Shown here piece after piece: positions 55,714 through 63,546 of a DNA stretch of 64,000 nt. Within the stretch, counting starts at the first letter, position 1; each line of letters begins with the position of its first letter. Source of the stretch: Alcaligenaceae bacterium. GTDB taxonomy: Bacteria > Pseudomonadota > Gammaproteobacteria > Burkholderiales > Burkholderiaceae_B. The DNA lies in contig JACCES010000015.1 of NCBI GenBank assembly GCA_013416455.1, forward strand, positions 1-64,000, given 5' to 3'. The position numbers and the translations under genes are program-made. The notes beneath the pieces are model-generated. The model made no database searches. It had not been told where the DNA came from and was given only the letters and a program-made list of their open reading frames with translations.

Positions 55714-55727
55714 TTGATATTTATTAA
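55714..55727. promoter_or_regulatory. FNR/Dnr-like box for the NnrS-like gene
   Basis: TTGATATTTATTAA matches TTGAT-N4-ATCAA with one mismatch. On the minus strand TATACT (55689-55684) follows at near class II spacing, predicting a transcript start almost at the ATG of the membrane protein. The site could also serve the divergent flavoprotein gene. Confidence 0.6.
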
Positions 55728-55797
55728 GGTATCGCCAGGGCCCAGGGCGCATAGTTTTACCTGGCACCGCAGTGCATGATTTTTAAGGACGTCTACC

Positions 55798-57003
55798 GTG
55801 TTGCACACTGCATTGGAACGACTCAAGGTCAAAGGCAAATCCCTGTTGCCGATCGTGCAGGGTGGCATGGGGGTGGGCATCTCGGCTCATCGTCTGGCCG
55901 GCACCGTCGCTTCGCTGGGCGCTTTCGGCACCATTTCCAGCGTCGATCTGCGCCGCCATCATCCCGACCTCATGGAAGAAACGGGCCGTTCCCGCGACAA
56001 GGCGCTCATCAACAAGGTCAACCTGATCGCCCTCGACCGCGAGATCCAGGCCGCCCGCAAGCTGTCCGACGGCGGCGGGGCCATTGGCGTCAACGTCATG
56101 AAGGCGGTCGAGCAATACCCCGAATACATCCGCCAGTCCTGCGAAAGCGGGGCCGATGCCGTGGTGGTCGGCGCAGGCCTGCCGCTCGACCTGCCCGATC
56201 TCACCACCGAATTCCCCAAGACGGCGATCATACCCATTCTTTCCGATGTGCGCGGCATCGCGGTCATCCTCAAGAAATGGATGCGCAAGAACCGCCTGCC
56301 CGATGCCATCGTGATCGAAAACCCGCGTTTCGCGGGTGGCCATCTGGGCTCGCCCACGGCCGACCGCATCAACGATCCTTCCTACGCCTTCCCGGTGGTG
56401 CTCGAAGGCACGAAGGAACTGCTGAAGGAACTCGGTCTCGAAAAGGAAAACATTCCCCTCATCACGGCCGGCGGCATCCATAGCCACGAGCAGTTCAGGG
56501 AATTGCTCTCGCTGGGCGCCAATGCCGTGCAGATGGGCACACCCTTCGCGGTCAGCGAAGAAGGCGACGCCCACCCCAATTTCAAGCGCGTGCTGGCTGA
56601 CGCCAAGCCGGAAGACATCGTCACCTTCATGAGCGTGGCGGGGCTGCCGGCGCGGGCGGTCCGCACGCCGTGGCTGGCCAACTACCTCGAAAAGGAAGCC
56701 AAGCTGCAAAGCATCGCCAAGGCCAAGCCCTGCACGGTCGCCTTCGACTGCCTGGCCCAGTGCGGCCTGCGCGACGGTATTTCCAAGCAGGGGCAGTTCT
56801 GCATCGACACCCGCCTGGCGTACGCGCTGGCCGGCGATGTCAATCGCGGCCTGTTCTTCCGTGGCGCCGAAAAGCTGCCCTTCGGCAATGCGATCCGCCC
56901 GGTACGCGAACTCATCGAATACATGCTCACCGGTCTGCGGCCGGCGCTGGCCGCCGTCGCCAATCCGGGCGTCCGGCTGATGCCGGAACCGGTACCCGCC
57001 TGA
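55798..57003 (+). CDS. NAD(P)H-dependent flavin oxidoreductase / nitronate monooxygenase family
   Basis: 401 residues. TIM-barrel flavoprotein with the N-terminal LPIVQGGMGVGISAHRLAGTVASLG, VVVGAGLPLDLP, the AIIPILSDVRG strand, ITAGGIHSHEQFRELLSLGANAVQMGTPF (phosphate and FMN binding) and a Cys-rich segment TVAFDCLAQCGLRDG. Members oxidise nitronates or act as quinone or enoyl reductases. The start is GTG 55798 behind AAGGAC. It is divergent from the NnrS-like gene, with the FNR-like box between them, and is closed by a strong terminator. Confidence 0.88.
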   Translation: MLHTALERLKVKGKSLLPIVQGGMGVGISAHRLAGTVASLGAFGTISSVDLRRHHPDLMEETGRSRDKALINKVNLIALDREIQAARKLSDGGGAIGVNVMKAVEQYPEYIRQSCESGADAVVVGAGLPLDLPDLTTEFPKTAIIPILSDVRGIAVILKKWMRKNRLPDAIVIENPRFAGGHLGSPTADRINDPSYAFPVVLEGTKELLKELGLEKENIPLITAGGIHSHEQFRELLSLGANAVQMGTPFAVSEEGDAHPNFKRVLADAKPEDIVTFMSVAGLPARAVRTPWLANYLEKEAKLQSIAKAKPCTVAFDCLAQCGLRDGISKQGQFCIDTRLAYALAGDVNRGLFFRGAEKLPFGNAIRPVRELIEYMLTGLRPALAAVANPGVRLMPEPVPA

Positions 57004-57025
57004 TCCTCGCCCTACCGGGCATGAC

Positions 57026-57057
57026 GCAAAAACGCCGCGATTCCGCGGCGTTTTTGC
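57026..57057 (+). terminator. Strong terminator after the flavoprotein gene
   Basis: GCAAAAACGCCGCG-ATTC-CGCGGCGTTTTTGC is a perfect 14-bp stem with A and T tracts, 22 bases after the stop codon. It can work in both directions. Confidence 0.92.
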
Positions 57058-57136
57058 ATTGCGGGCCGACCCGGGCACATGCCTTGCTTCGGGCTCAGCA
57101 TGCGGCTGTACCGGCCGTTATCAACAGGAGCCGTTC

Positions 57137-57337
57137 ATGAATGAAGATACGATCAAGGGCCAATGGAAGCAGCTGAAGGGCAAGGCCAAGTCGGCATGGG
57201 GTGATCTCACCGATGACGAACTGACCCGCATCGAGGGCAATGCCGAGCAGTTGTCGGGCCTGATACAGGAGCGCTACGGCCGTACGCGCGAAGAAGCCGA
57301 TCGCGAAGTGCGCGACTTCTTCGACAGGAACCGCTGA
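57137..57337 (+). CDS. CsbD-family stress protein
   Basis: 66 residues, the typical CsbD/YjbJ length: MNEDTIKGQWKQLKGKAKSA, GDLTDDELTRIEGNAEQLSGLIQERYGRTREEADREV. It is hydrophilic, helical and abundant in stress in other bacteria; its molecular role is unknown. ATG 57137 follows CAGGAG. It stands alone between two terminators and is the last conserved gene before the mobile island. Confidence 0.93.
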   Translation: MNEDTIKGQWKQLKGKAKSAWGDLTDDELTRIEGNAEQLSGLIQERYGRTREEADREVRDFFDRNR

Positions 57338-57403
57338 TCTCGCCGCCGCACCGGCGGAAACAAAGCATGCACTTGCGGCGCCGACCCCGGGAGATGCGCC
57401 GCG

Positions 57404-57432
57404 ACCGCGGGCCGATGTCCGCGGTTTTTTTT
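57404..57432 (+). terminator. Terminator after csbD-like gene
   Basis: ACCGCGG and CCGCGGT (57404-57410, 57419-57425) form a 7-bp stem followed by a run of eight T. The rest of 57338-57608 holds nothing else I can assign. Confidence 0.85.
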
Positions 57433-57608
57433 GTTTCACGATGACTCCAGTACCGCAATTCGCTGGACTACACCAAGGCTCGATACAGCAAGTTTATCAA
57501 TAACTTAGGCGAGTTCAACATATGCCGGTGCTTTCCGGAACTTGACCCGGCTTCCCCTCGCGTGGCTCCCATGCGGCTCTTGGAAACCGGGCTTTCCGAG
57601 GAGTCATC

Positions 57609-58310
57609 ATGGCGAAGATCAAGCTCACCAAGTCCGCAGTCGATGCGGCACAACCCCAAGACAAGGCCATCGAACTGCGGGATACCGTGGTGCCAGGCTT
57701 CCTGTGCAAGATCACCCCGGCGGGCCGCAAGGTGTTCATGCTCCAGTACCGCACGAATGCGGGCGAGCGGCGCAAGCCCGCCTTGGGCCAGTACGGGGAA
57801 CTGACCGTCGATCCCCTGCAATTCGAGTTTGCCGCCCGCCGCTCCGAAATCTGCCCACTCGAATGGGATTGGATTGATCTGGAGACGCGCCGCGTCGTCT
57901 GGCCCGACAGCAAGACCGGCGGCATTTCCAAGCCCATGGGCGAGGAAGCCTATCGGCTGCTGTCCACAGCGCCGTGCCGGGAAGGTTGCCCCTATGTCCT
58001 GCCGTCGCCGAATGACCCGACCCGGCACATGACCCACGGCGAGCACTACGGCGGCTGGACGCGCGTACTCAAGGCCGCTGGTGTACCGCACGTCGGCACG
58101 CATGGCATCCGCCACCGTGCGACTACCGACATTGCCAATTCGGGCGTACCAACCAAGGTGGGCATGAAGCTCACAGGCCACAAGACCGTGGCGATGTTTA
58201 TGCACTATGTTCATACCGAGGACAAGCCGGTACGGGATGCGGCCGAACTGGTGGCGAGCCGGCGGCAGGCGATCACCGGCGCATCGCGTCCGGCAGAGGC
58301 GACGGCGTGA
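57609..58310 (+). pseudogene. Internally deleted tyrosine-recombinase integrase
   Basis: 233 residues against about 400 for the family. Residues 1-70 are the arm-binding DUF4102 domain (KLTKSAVDAAQPQDKAIELRD, VFMLQYRTNAGERRKPALGQYGELTV). The chain then jumps directly into the catalytic domain (ARRSEICPLEWDWIDLE, holding the first Arg; HGIRHR, His165/Arg168; LTGHKTVAMFMHYVH, His191 and Tyr200). The core-binding domain is missing in frame. All catalytic residues remain, but recombination is doubtful. It marks a former island end; no tRNA attachment site is adjacent. Confidence 0.85.
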
Positions 58311-58339
58311 CTGGCAACCATGCTCCCGACTTGCCTGCT

Positions 58340-58375
58340 CCGATTGTCGTGTCGCTGTCACGACAATCGGGTGTG
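58340..58375. repeat. Dyad repeat flanking the RelE/Xre module, left copy
   Basis: CCGATTGTCGTG-N7-CACGACAATCGG is a perfect 12-bp inverted repeat. A diverged copy of the same dyad lies at 59150-59184, on the other side of the toxin-antitoxin pair. Confidence 0.8.
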
Positions 58376-58412
58376 CCGCCCCTTCCGGGGCGGCTTCACC
58401 TCGCCATCTTGA

Positions 58413-58439
58413 AAACTATACCCGTTACGGGTATAGTTT
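58413..58439. promoter_or_regulatory. Perfect 12-bp inverted repeat, operator of the RelE/Xre operon
   Basis: AAACTATACCCG-TTA-CGGGTATAGTTT ends 10 bases before the toxin ATG. It contains TATAC/GTATA elements that can be the -10 region. The Xre antitoxin is the expected binder. Confidence 0.85.
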
Positions 58440-58449
58440 GGGGGTCGAT

Positions 58450-58833
58450 ATGACGCGCATCCTCAAGCGCAAGGACTTTGCGCGGTGGCAGTCGGGCGAG
58501 AAGCTGCCCGATGCCGTCTTGCGCAAGGCGGTTCAGGAGATGGAAAGCGGTCTGATCGACGCGAACTTGGGCGGCTTCCTCTTCAAGAAGCGGGTAGCCC
58601 GCCCGGGCGGTGGCAAGAGCGGTGGCTACCGCACGCTGGTATCGGCCAGGATCGGCAGCCGCTATGTGTTCCTGCATGGGTTCCCCAAGAGCGATAGGGC
58701 GAACATCACGCAGGATGAGAAGAAGGCGCTGCAATTCGCCGGCAAGGTGTTCCTGGAACTGTCCGGCGAAGCGTTGTCGAAGGCGTTGCAGTCAGGTGTT
58801 TTAGTGGAGGTGCATTGTGAGCAAGATCATTGA
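58450..58833 (+). CDS. RelE-family toxin (PF06296 type, HigB-like)
   Basis: 127 residues from ATG 58450: ILKRKDFARWQSGEKLPDAVLRKAVQEME, then the conserved core NLGGFLFKKRVARPGGGKSGGYRTLV, FLHGFPKSDRANIT and KALQFAGKVFLELS. This subfamily has the RelE/HigB ribosome-dependent RNase fold and precedes its Xre antitoxin. Toxin-first order and a 17-bp overlap with the antitoxin are typical. The upstream frame to 58207 runs through the integrase and is not coding. It looks intact. Confidence 0.9.
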   Translation: MTRILKRKDFARWQSGEKLPDAVLRKAVQEMESGLIDANLGGFLFKKRVARPGGGKSGGYRTLVSARIGSRYVFLHGFPKSDRANITQDEKKALQFAGKVFLELSGEALSKALQSGVLVEVHCEQDH

Positions 58834-59119
58834 ATCGCTGCGTGGCGACCTGGCTGCCCTCGTCGAGGCTGGCGCGATCAACAAGGTGACGATGCGCGAG
58901 TTCGACGCGATTTGCCCGCCGCCAGTGCGGGAGTTCGGCGCCGCCGACATCAAGCGCTTGCGCGAAGGCTTGAAGTTCAGCCAGCCGGTGTTTGCGCTCC
59001 ATCTGCATACGTCGGCATCGACCGTGCGCAAGTGGGAGCAAGGCGAAACCCATCCCACTGGCCCGGCGCTCAAACTGCTGAACATCATCGCCGACAAGGG
59101 CTTGCAGGCCATCATTTGA
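58817..59119 (+). CDS. Xre-family HTH antitoxin (HigA-like)
   Basis: 100 residues from GTG 58817, with GTGGAGG six bases before it, inside the toxin gene. The HTH is IKRLREGLKFSQPVFALHLHTSASTVRKWEQGETHPTGPALKLLNII; the N-terminus should contact the toxin. It represses through the palindrome at 58413-58439. Confidence 0.9.
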   Translation: MSKIIESLRGDLAALVEAGAINKVTMREFDAICPPPVREFGAADIKRLREGLKFSQPVFALHLHTSASTVRKWEQGETHPTGPALKLLNIIADKGLQAII

Positions 59120-59149
59120 TGCTCGCATGGGCGGCGCTCAGGCCGTCCA

Positions 59150-59184
59150 GATTTTCGTATCGCTGATACGACAATTCGGGCACG
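59150..59184. repeat. Dyad repeat flanking the RelE/Xre module, right copy
   Basis: GATTTTCGTATCGCTGATAC continues into GACAATTCGGGCACG and aligns with 58342-58375 with few differences. Both keep a TCGT...TCGCTG...ACGACAA core. The right side runs into the IS1380 remnant. Confidence 0.65.
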
Positions 59185-59690
59185 CGAGGCGCTGATGCAC
59201 TGGTGCGAGACAGAGGATATCGATTTCATCTTCGGGCTGGCCAAGAACGCCAGACTCAAGGATGAGATCGAGGCCGAGATGGCCCAGGCGCGGGCCGAGC
59301 AGGAACAGACGGGACAGCCGGCACGACGCTTTCGCGACTTTCGCTATCGCACCCTCAAGAGTTGGTCAGGCGAGCGGCGTGTGGTGGGCAAGGCCGAACA
59401 CTTGCCAGGCAAAGCCAATCCCCGTTTTGTCGTGACCAGCTTCGCGTCCGAGCGCTGGCCGGCCCAAGCACTCTAAGAGCGGCTGTACTGCGCCCGTGGC
59501 GAGATGGAGAATCGTATCAGGGTGTGCCAACTGCACCTGTTTGCCGACCGCAGCTCGACGGCCACGATGCGGGCCAACCAGCTGCGGTTGTGGTTCGCCT
59601 CCTTCGCCTACGTGATGCTCGAGGCGCTGCGTCGCATCGGACTGGCGGGAACCGAGTTGGCCGACGCCACCTGCGAGAGCCGGGATGCGT
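59180..59690 (+). pseudogene. IS1380-family transposase C-terminal remnant with an in-frame TAA
   Basis: Reads A-REALMHWCETEDIDFIFGLAKN-like sequence from about 59180, then RRFRDFRYRTLKSWSGERRVV and PRFVVTSFASE. It stops at TAA 59474-59476. Directly after, the same frame continues [27 protein letters not shown]...[16 protein letters not shown], the normal IS1380 C-terminus. The N-terminal two thirds and the last few codons are missing, so it is a dead fragment. Confidence 0.85.
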
Positions 59691-59694
59691 GACG

Positions 59695-59918
59695 TATTCG
59701 CTTGGGAGATCAGCGTCAGATTGGGGCGCCGTGCTGTACGCCCAGTCCGCTTCGCCGCCCCACAGGGCGTGAAAAGTCCCCTGAGCCCTGCCCAACTCAC
59801 TGTTGGACTCGCCGCCTGCCTCCAGCAGCAACACGGTGCGGTCTGCTCGTTCGCTCAAGCGGGCAGCCACCGCGACGCCGGCAGGGCCGGCGCCAATGAC
59901 AATGTAGTCGTAAGTCAT
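59695..59918 (-). pseudogene. GMC oxidoreductase, N-terminal fragment
   Basis: The start codon and first 70 residues or so of a GMC-family flavoprotein remain: [35 protein letters not shown] is the FAD-binding Rossmann motif, then [18 protein letters not shown]. The frame then runs into antisense of the IS1380 remnant, so most of the enzyme is lost. It lies 34 bp downstream of the NmrA-like fragment in the same direction, a former operon. Confidence 0.8.
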
Positions 59919-59952
59919 TGCGTCCTCACAAGATGGGCAGATTTTTCAGAAC

Positions 59953-60243
59953 TCAGAGCGCCGCGAGCGCTGCCTTGTTCGCCTGCAGCCAAGCCTCGAA
60001 GGACTGGGGCTGACGACCGGTAATGCGTTCGAAATCACCCGTGACTTGGGCGACGCGACCCGCCTCGGTGTTGGTGTCGAACGATGCGAACACGCGCGCC
60101 AGAGGCTCCGGCAAGCCCGCTTGCACCATGCCTTGCACCAAGCCTTCCAGAGGCACCTGCACGACCTCGATCGGCTTGCCGATCGCAGCACTCACGGCGG
60201 TTGCAATGGCCACCTTGGTCAGCGACTGAATCACCCCGGGTTT
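59953..60243 (-). pseudogene. NmrA/SDR-type NAD(P)-binding protein, C-terminal fragment
   Basis: About 95 residues ending in GKPIEVVQVPLEGLVQGMVQAGLPEP, ARVFASFDTNTEAGRVAQVTGDFERITGRQPQSFEAWLQANK. This is the C-terminal part of NmrA-like quinone-reductase/NAD(P)-binding proteins. The N-terminal Rossmann part is replaced by the left end of the IS3 element. The open frame continues into the IS but is not native there. Confidence 0.8.
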
Positions 60244-60276
60244 TGAGGAGGCTCTAATTCTTGAGAAAATAGAGCC

Positions 60277-60600
60277 ATGAGCAATCAGAACAAGTTTTCC
60301 CCTGAAGTCCGTGAGCGCGCCGTGCGCTTGGTTCAGGAGCACCGTGACGAGTATCCCTCCCTGTGGGCGGCGGCCCAGTCCATTGCGCCGAAGATCGGCT
60401 GCTCGGTGCATACGCTACTCAGGTGGGTGCAGCGCACCGAAGTCGATAGCGGCGTACGTCCTGGCGTGACCACCGCAGAGAGCGAACGCCTCAAGGTGCT
60501 TGAGCGTGAGAACAAGGAACTGCGCCGCGCCAATGAGATTCTGAAGTCGGCAAGCGCTTTTTTCGCCCAGGCGGCGCTCGACCGCGAACTGAAGAAGTAA
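60277..60600 (+). CDS. IS3-family transposase OrfA
   Basis: 107 residues: HTH ([46 protein letters not shown]) and a leucine-zipper helix ([29 protein letters not shown]). It binds the IS ends. The ribosome reaches the -1 slippery heptamer TTTTTTC at 60558-60564 (codons GCT TTT TTC), about 36 bp before the orfA stop, to make the OrfAB fusion. Confidence 0.93.
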   Translation: MSNQNKFSPEVRERAVRLVQEHRDEYPSLWAAAQSIAPKIGCSVHTLLRWVQRTEVDSGVRPGVTTAESERLKVLERENKELRRANEILKSASAFFAQAALDRELKK

Positions 60601-61511
60601 ACGCCTACATCGACCAGCATCGGGACCTGTATGGGGTCGAGCCGATCTGCAAGGTATTGCAGGTCGCCCCGTCAGCGTACTGGCGCCACGCCGCACGATG
60701 CCGCAATCCAGAACTACGAAGCCAACGAGCCAAGAGGGATGAACGACTCATGGTGCAGATCCAGCGTGTCTGGGAGCAGAACTTTCGGGTATACGGCGCC
60801 CGCAAGGTCTGGAAGCAATTGAACCGGGAAGGCGTGACCGTGGCCCGCTGCACGGTCGAGCGCCTGATGCGATGGCTGGGCCTTGAGGGAGTCCGGCGGG
60901 GCAAACGTGTGCGCACCACGGTGCCAGACGGCACAGCAGTCTGCCCGAGAGATCTGGTGAAGCGGCACTTTGAGGCCGACCGTCCCAATCGACTGTGGGT
61001 GGCGGACTTCACCTATTGTTCGACCTGGCAGGGGTGGCTGTATGTCGCCTTTGTCATTGATGCGTATGCCAAGCGGATCGTAGGCTGGAGGGCGTCCAGC
61101 AGCATGACGACAGACTTGGTTCTGGATGCCCTGGAGCAAGCCGTTTATGACCGCAGACCTACGCAGACAGACGGGCTCATTCATCACTCGGACCGCGGGT
61201 CGCAATACGTTTCCATTCGCTATTCAGAGCGGCTGCACGAAGCGGGCATCAACCCGTCGGTCGGCAGCACCGGCAGCGCGTACGACAATGCCTTGGCCGA
61301 GACCATCAACGGCCTGTACAAAACGGAAGTGATCCATCGTAGGGCACCCTGGAAAACCAAAGCCGCCGTGGAGCTGGCCACGCTGGAATGGGTAGCCTGG
61401 TTCAACCACCAACGCCTGCTGGAGTCGATCGGCGACATCCCGCCGGCAGAGGCCGAAGAACGTTACTATCAACAACTTGCAGCACCGGCTGCGGAACCTG
61501 TTTTACTTTAA
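60564..61511 (+). CDS. IS3-family transposase OrfB (DDE domain), made by -1 frameshift
   Basis: In the -1 frame the fusion reads on as [33 protein letters not shown]-21, then the rve integrase core with the DDE residues in [33 protein letters not shown] (first Asp), [14 protein letters not shown] (second Asp) and [17 protein letters not shown] (Glu). It ends [23 protein letters not shown]. The uninterrupted frame suggests a functional copy. Confidence 0.92.
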   Translation, partial: RPGGARPRTEEVNAYIDQHRDLYGVEPICKVLQVAPSAYWRHAARCRNPELRSQRAKRDERLMVQIQRVWEQNFRVYGARKVWKQLNREGVTVARCTVERLMRWLGLEGVRRGKRVRTTVPDGTAVCPRDLVKRHFEADRPNRLWVADFTYCSTWQGWLYVAFVIDAYAKRIVGWRASSSMTTDLVLDALEQAVYDRRPTQTDGLIHHSDRGSQYVSIRYSERLHEAGINPSVGSTGSAYDNALAETINGLYKTEVIHRRAPWKTKAAVELATLEWVAWFNHQRLLESIGDIPPAEAEERYYQQLAAPAAEPVLL

Positions 61512-61541
61512 CCAAACAGCCTCCGCAATTCCCGGGGAGAT

Positions 61542-61640
61542 TCAACGCAACAAGGGCGTTGCATAGGCAGTGACTGTTTCGGCGATCTCATTCGGATGGC
61601 CAAAGAGCTGCCAGTACATAACGTCTTTCGATTTTTTCCA
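61542..61640 (-). other. Possible gene 3' fragment of unknown origin
   Basis: One reverse frame reads KDVMYWQLFGHPNEIAETVT followed by AYATPLLR and a stop. It looks protein-like, but nothing around it supports a whole gene. It may be the tail of a gene lost in the island's rearrangements. The rest of 61537-61694 shows nothing I can assign. Confidence 0.25.
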
Positions 61641-61694
61641 TAGGCGCGTTCACGGTGAGGCGCTCGTGCGACGGCTACATGGCCGACTACAAAG

Positions 61695-61819
61695 AACCGG
61701 CAATATCTTGACACCTACAACCAAAACCCCAGGCCTTTCATCTGGACCAAAACCGCAGGTCAAATCCTCGACTCCATTCGTAGATTCTGTCTGCGAATTT
61801 CTGAGACACACCACCAGGT
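61695..61819 (+). pseudogene. IS630-family transposase C-terminal fragment
   Basis: The frame at 61704-61819 reads YLDTYNQNPRPFIWTKTAGQ, then ILDSIRRFCLRISETHH. This is the conserved C-terminal tail of IS630/Tc1-like transposases (xxNxxPxPFxWTKTAxxIL). It is cut off by the left end of the IS5-type element at 61820. Confidence 0.75.
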
Positions 61820-62636
61820 CGTGTTAACACTAATGCCAGCATATCGGTTAGAATCATGGCATGGAGATCACCCAAGCCCAATACGAGCAGATAGAGAGTT
61901 GTCTTCCGCGGCAGCGAGGCAATGTGAGCGTCTCGAATCTGCAGGTTCTAAACGCAATCCTGTACGTTGCCGAGCACGGCTGCAAGTGGCGAGGCCTGCC
62001 CAGTCGGTTCGGCAACTGGCACACGATCTACACGCGCATGAACCGGTGGTCCAAGCTGGGAGTGCTGGATCGGGTGTTCGAGAAGTTGCAGCGCGCCCAG
62101 ATCGTGCGCATCAAAATCGAGGCTGTTTCGTTGGACAGCACCATCGTCAAAGTCCATCCGGACGGCACCGGAGCGCTAAAAAAAACGGGCCACAAGCCAT
62201 CGGAAAGTCCCGAGGCGGATGGACCACCAAGATTCATATGGTTGCCGCGGATGCTCGAACGGCCATAACGTTTTCTCTGTCCCCAGGTCAGGCCGGCGAT
62301 GGTCCGCAAGGCCGAAAGCTGCTCACGGCCCTGGGGGCACCCAATCGACCGCTGCACCTGATCATGGATAGCGCTTACCAGGGCAACGAAACTCGACAGC
62401 TTGCTCTGGATCTGGGCTTCACTTCACCCCTGTCGTTCCTCCCCATCCGAACCGAACCTACAGCGCCTGGGAGTACGACAAAGCCATGTACAAGCGGCGT
62501 AACGAAATCGAACGGCTGTTCCGTCGCCTCAAGGGCTTTCGGCGCATCTTCTTCCGCTTCGAGAAGCTCGACGTCATATTCACCGGCTTCATCCACTTCG
62601 CTCTGATCGCTGATGCGCTCAGATAGTGTTAACACG
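61820..62636 (+). mobile_element. IS5-family (IS427-like) insertion sequence, defective
   Basis: 817 bp between inverted ends CGTGTTAACACTA (61820) and TAGTGTTAACACG (62624-62636). The two-frame transposase inside is broken by a 5-bp tandem duplication (see the gene entry). It interrupts an IS630 fragment on the left and abuts a 120-bp inverted-repeat element on the right. Confidence 0.85.
61861..62626 (+). pseudogene. IS5/IS427-type transposase, programmed -1 frame plus a 5-bp duplication
   Basis: OrfA (61861-62268) reads MEITQAQYEQIESCLPRQRG, VLNAILYVAEHGCKWRGLPSRFG and SLDSTIVKVHPDGTGALKK. The A8 run at 62178-62185 is the usual -1 shift site into GKSRGGWTTKIHMVAADA and LIMDSAYQGNETRQL. 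At 62418-62427 TTCAC is duplicated, which throws the frame. Removing one copy restores TPVVPPHPNRTYSAWEYDKA and the C-terminal MYKRRNEIERLFRRLKGFRR catalytic Glu region up to the TAG at 62624. This copy is therefore inactive unless suppressed. Confidence 0.88.
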
Positions 62637-62640
62637 CCCT

Positions 62641-62760
62641 GGTCTGACACGGGGGGCTACGGTTTTTGTTCAAGTAGCGCCAGCGTAGGGTGTCTGTGCA
62701 AAAACGAGCCTGATCCCTCGAACACGCCGTTTCTCGTCACCGTAGGGGGGCTGTCAGACC
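62641..62760. repeat. 120-bp MITE-like element with inverted ends
   Basis: GGTCTGACA at the left end and TGTCAGACC at the right are perfect inverted 9-mers. Inside them CTACGG (62657) and CCGTAG (62740) pair again, each separated from its end by a G-rich spacer. No coding content is seen. The ends resemble short transposon inverted repeats. The following 62761-63000 contains only the promoter region of the next gene. Confidence 0.6.
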
Positions 62761-63000
62761 GGCTACTGCGCGTCTACGAGTCGTCTGTGTTGCCTGACAA
62801 TCGTCTCGTCGCATTACGCTGCAGTTTTCTACCGCGACGCTCTTATGTGGCTCTCAGCCCACAACGGCGCAACTCCGTGAAGCGGCCCAAAGTATAGCTA
62901 ACTCCTTTTCCCATATAACAGAGCGGCAGAGACCGCCGCCATGCCGATCGCACACGACGCGGCGGCACAGTGTTTGCTATGCCAGCGGCGAGGAGGGCGC

Positions 63001-63546
63001 ATGGACGGATTGGCATGGACCATGGCGGCACACATCGTGACGCTGGGCATATGGAGCGCGGCGCTGCTCTTGCTGGCGGCGCTGTATGCCGTGGCGCCTT
63101 CCAGGCGGGAGCGCGCCGAGGTGCAGCGCCACCGCGTAATGTGCCGCTACGTATTCGTGATGCTCGCATCGCCCGCGGCCGTGCTGGCCATTCTCACCGG
63201 CTCGATGCTGGTGCTGCTGCGGGGCGCGGAAGGGTCGTGGCTGCTGGCCAAGCTGGCGGTCGTGGCCCTGCTGGTGCTTTACCACGCTTATTGCGGGCAT
63301 CTGCTGGATTCCCAGGGAATGGAATCACGGCAATCGCGCCCGCGCAGGCGTCACCCGCTCCTGATCAGCCTGCCCCTCTTGCTCATCGGCATGATCTTCT
63401 TTCTTGTGCTTGCCAAGCCCGACGTGATGTTCGAATACCAGATCACCCCCCAGCCAGCCGGCCATCACGACGAGGGCGGCACCGAGCAGCGAGAGATACA
63501 GACCACTGGTGCCGATGGCGGCCAGCGGGTCACCCAGACGGGATAA
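63001..63546 (+). CDS. CopD/HemJ-like integral membrane protein
   Basis: 181 residues from ATG 63001 behind GGAGG; an upstream in-frame ATG at 62941 lacks a ribosome site. There are four helices, with His in AAHIVTLGIWSAALLLLAALY and in LAKLAVVALLVLYHAYCGHLL, as in the CopD/HemJ group that handles copper or protoporphyrinogen. After the last helix (LPLLLIGMIFFLVLAKP) the tail of about 40 residues is polar and is read antisense to the DUF2231 gene, so it may be an abnormal extension. Often found near terminal oxidase genes. Confidence 0.65.
   Translation: MDGLAWTMAAHIVTLGIWSAALLLLAALYAVAPSRRERAEVQRHRVMCRYVFVMLASPAAVLAILTGSMLVLLRGAEGSWLLAKLAVVALLVLYHAYCGHLLDSQGMESRQSRPRRRHPLLISLPLLLIGMIFFLVLAKPDVMFEYQITPQPAGHHDEGGTEQREIQTTGADGGQRVTQTG

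Larger units (their letters stand above)
60235..61536 (+). mobile_element. IS3-family insertion sequence, apparently complete
   Basis: About 1.3 kb. The left end CCCCGGGTTTTGAGGAGGCT and the reverse complement of the right end (CCCCGGGAATTGCGGAGGCT) match at 17 of 20 bases; the strict ends may be the TG/CA at 60244 and 61527. It holds orfA and orfB joined by a T-TTT-TTC slippery site. Both reading frames look intact. Flanking genes do not match across the element, so it is at a rearranged junction. Confidence 0.88.

Noticed and set aside
62613-62897. 94-codon open frame across the IS5 end and the 120-bp element
   Set aside because: It crosses an IS boundary and inverted repeats and shows no domain or ribosome site.
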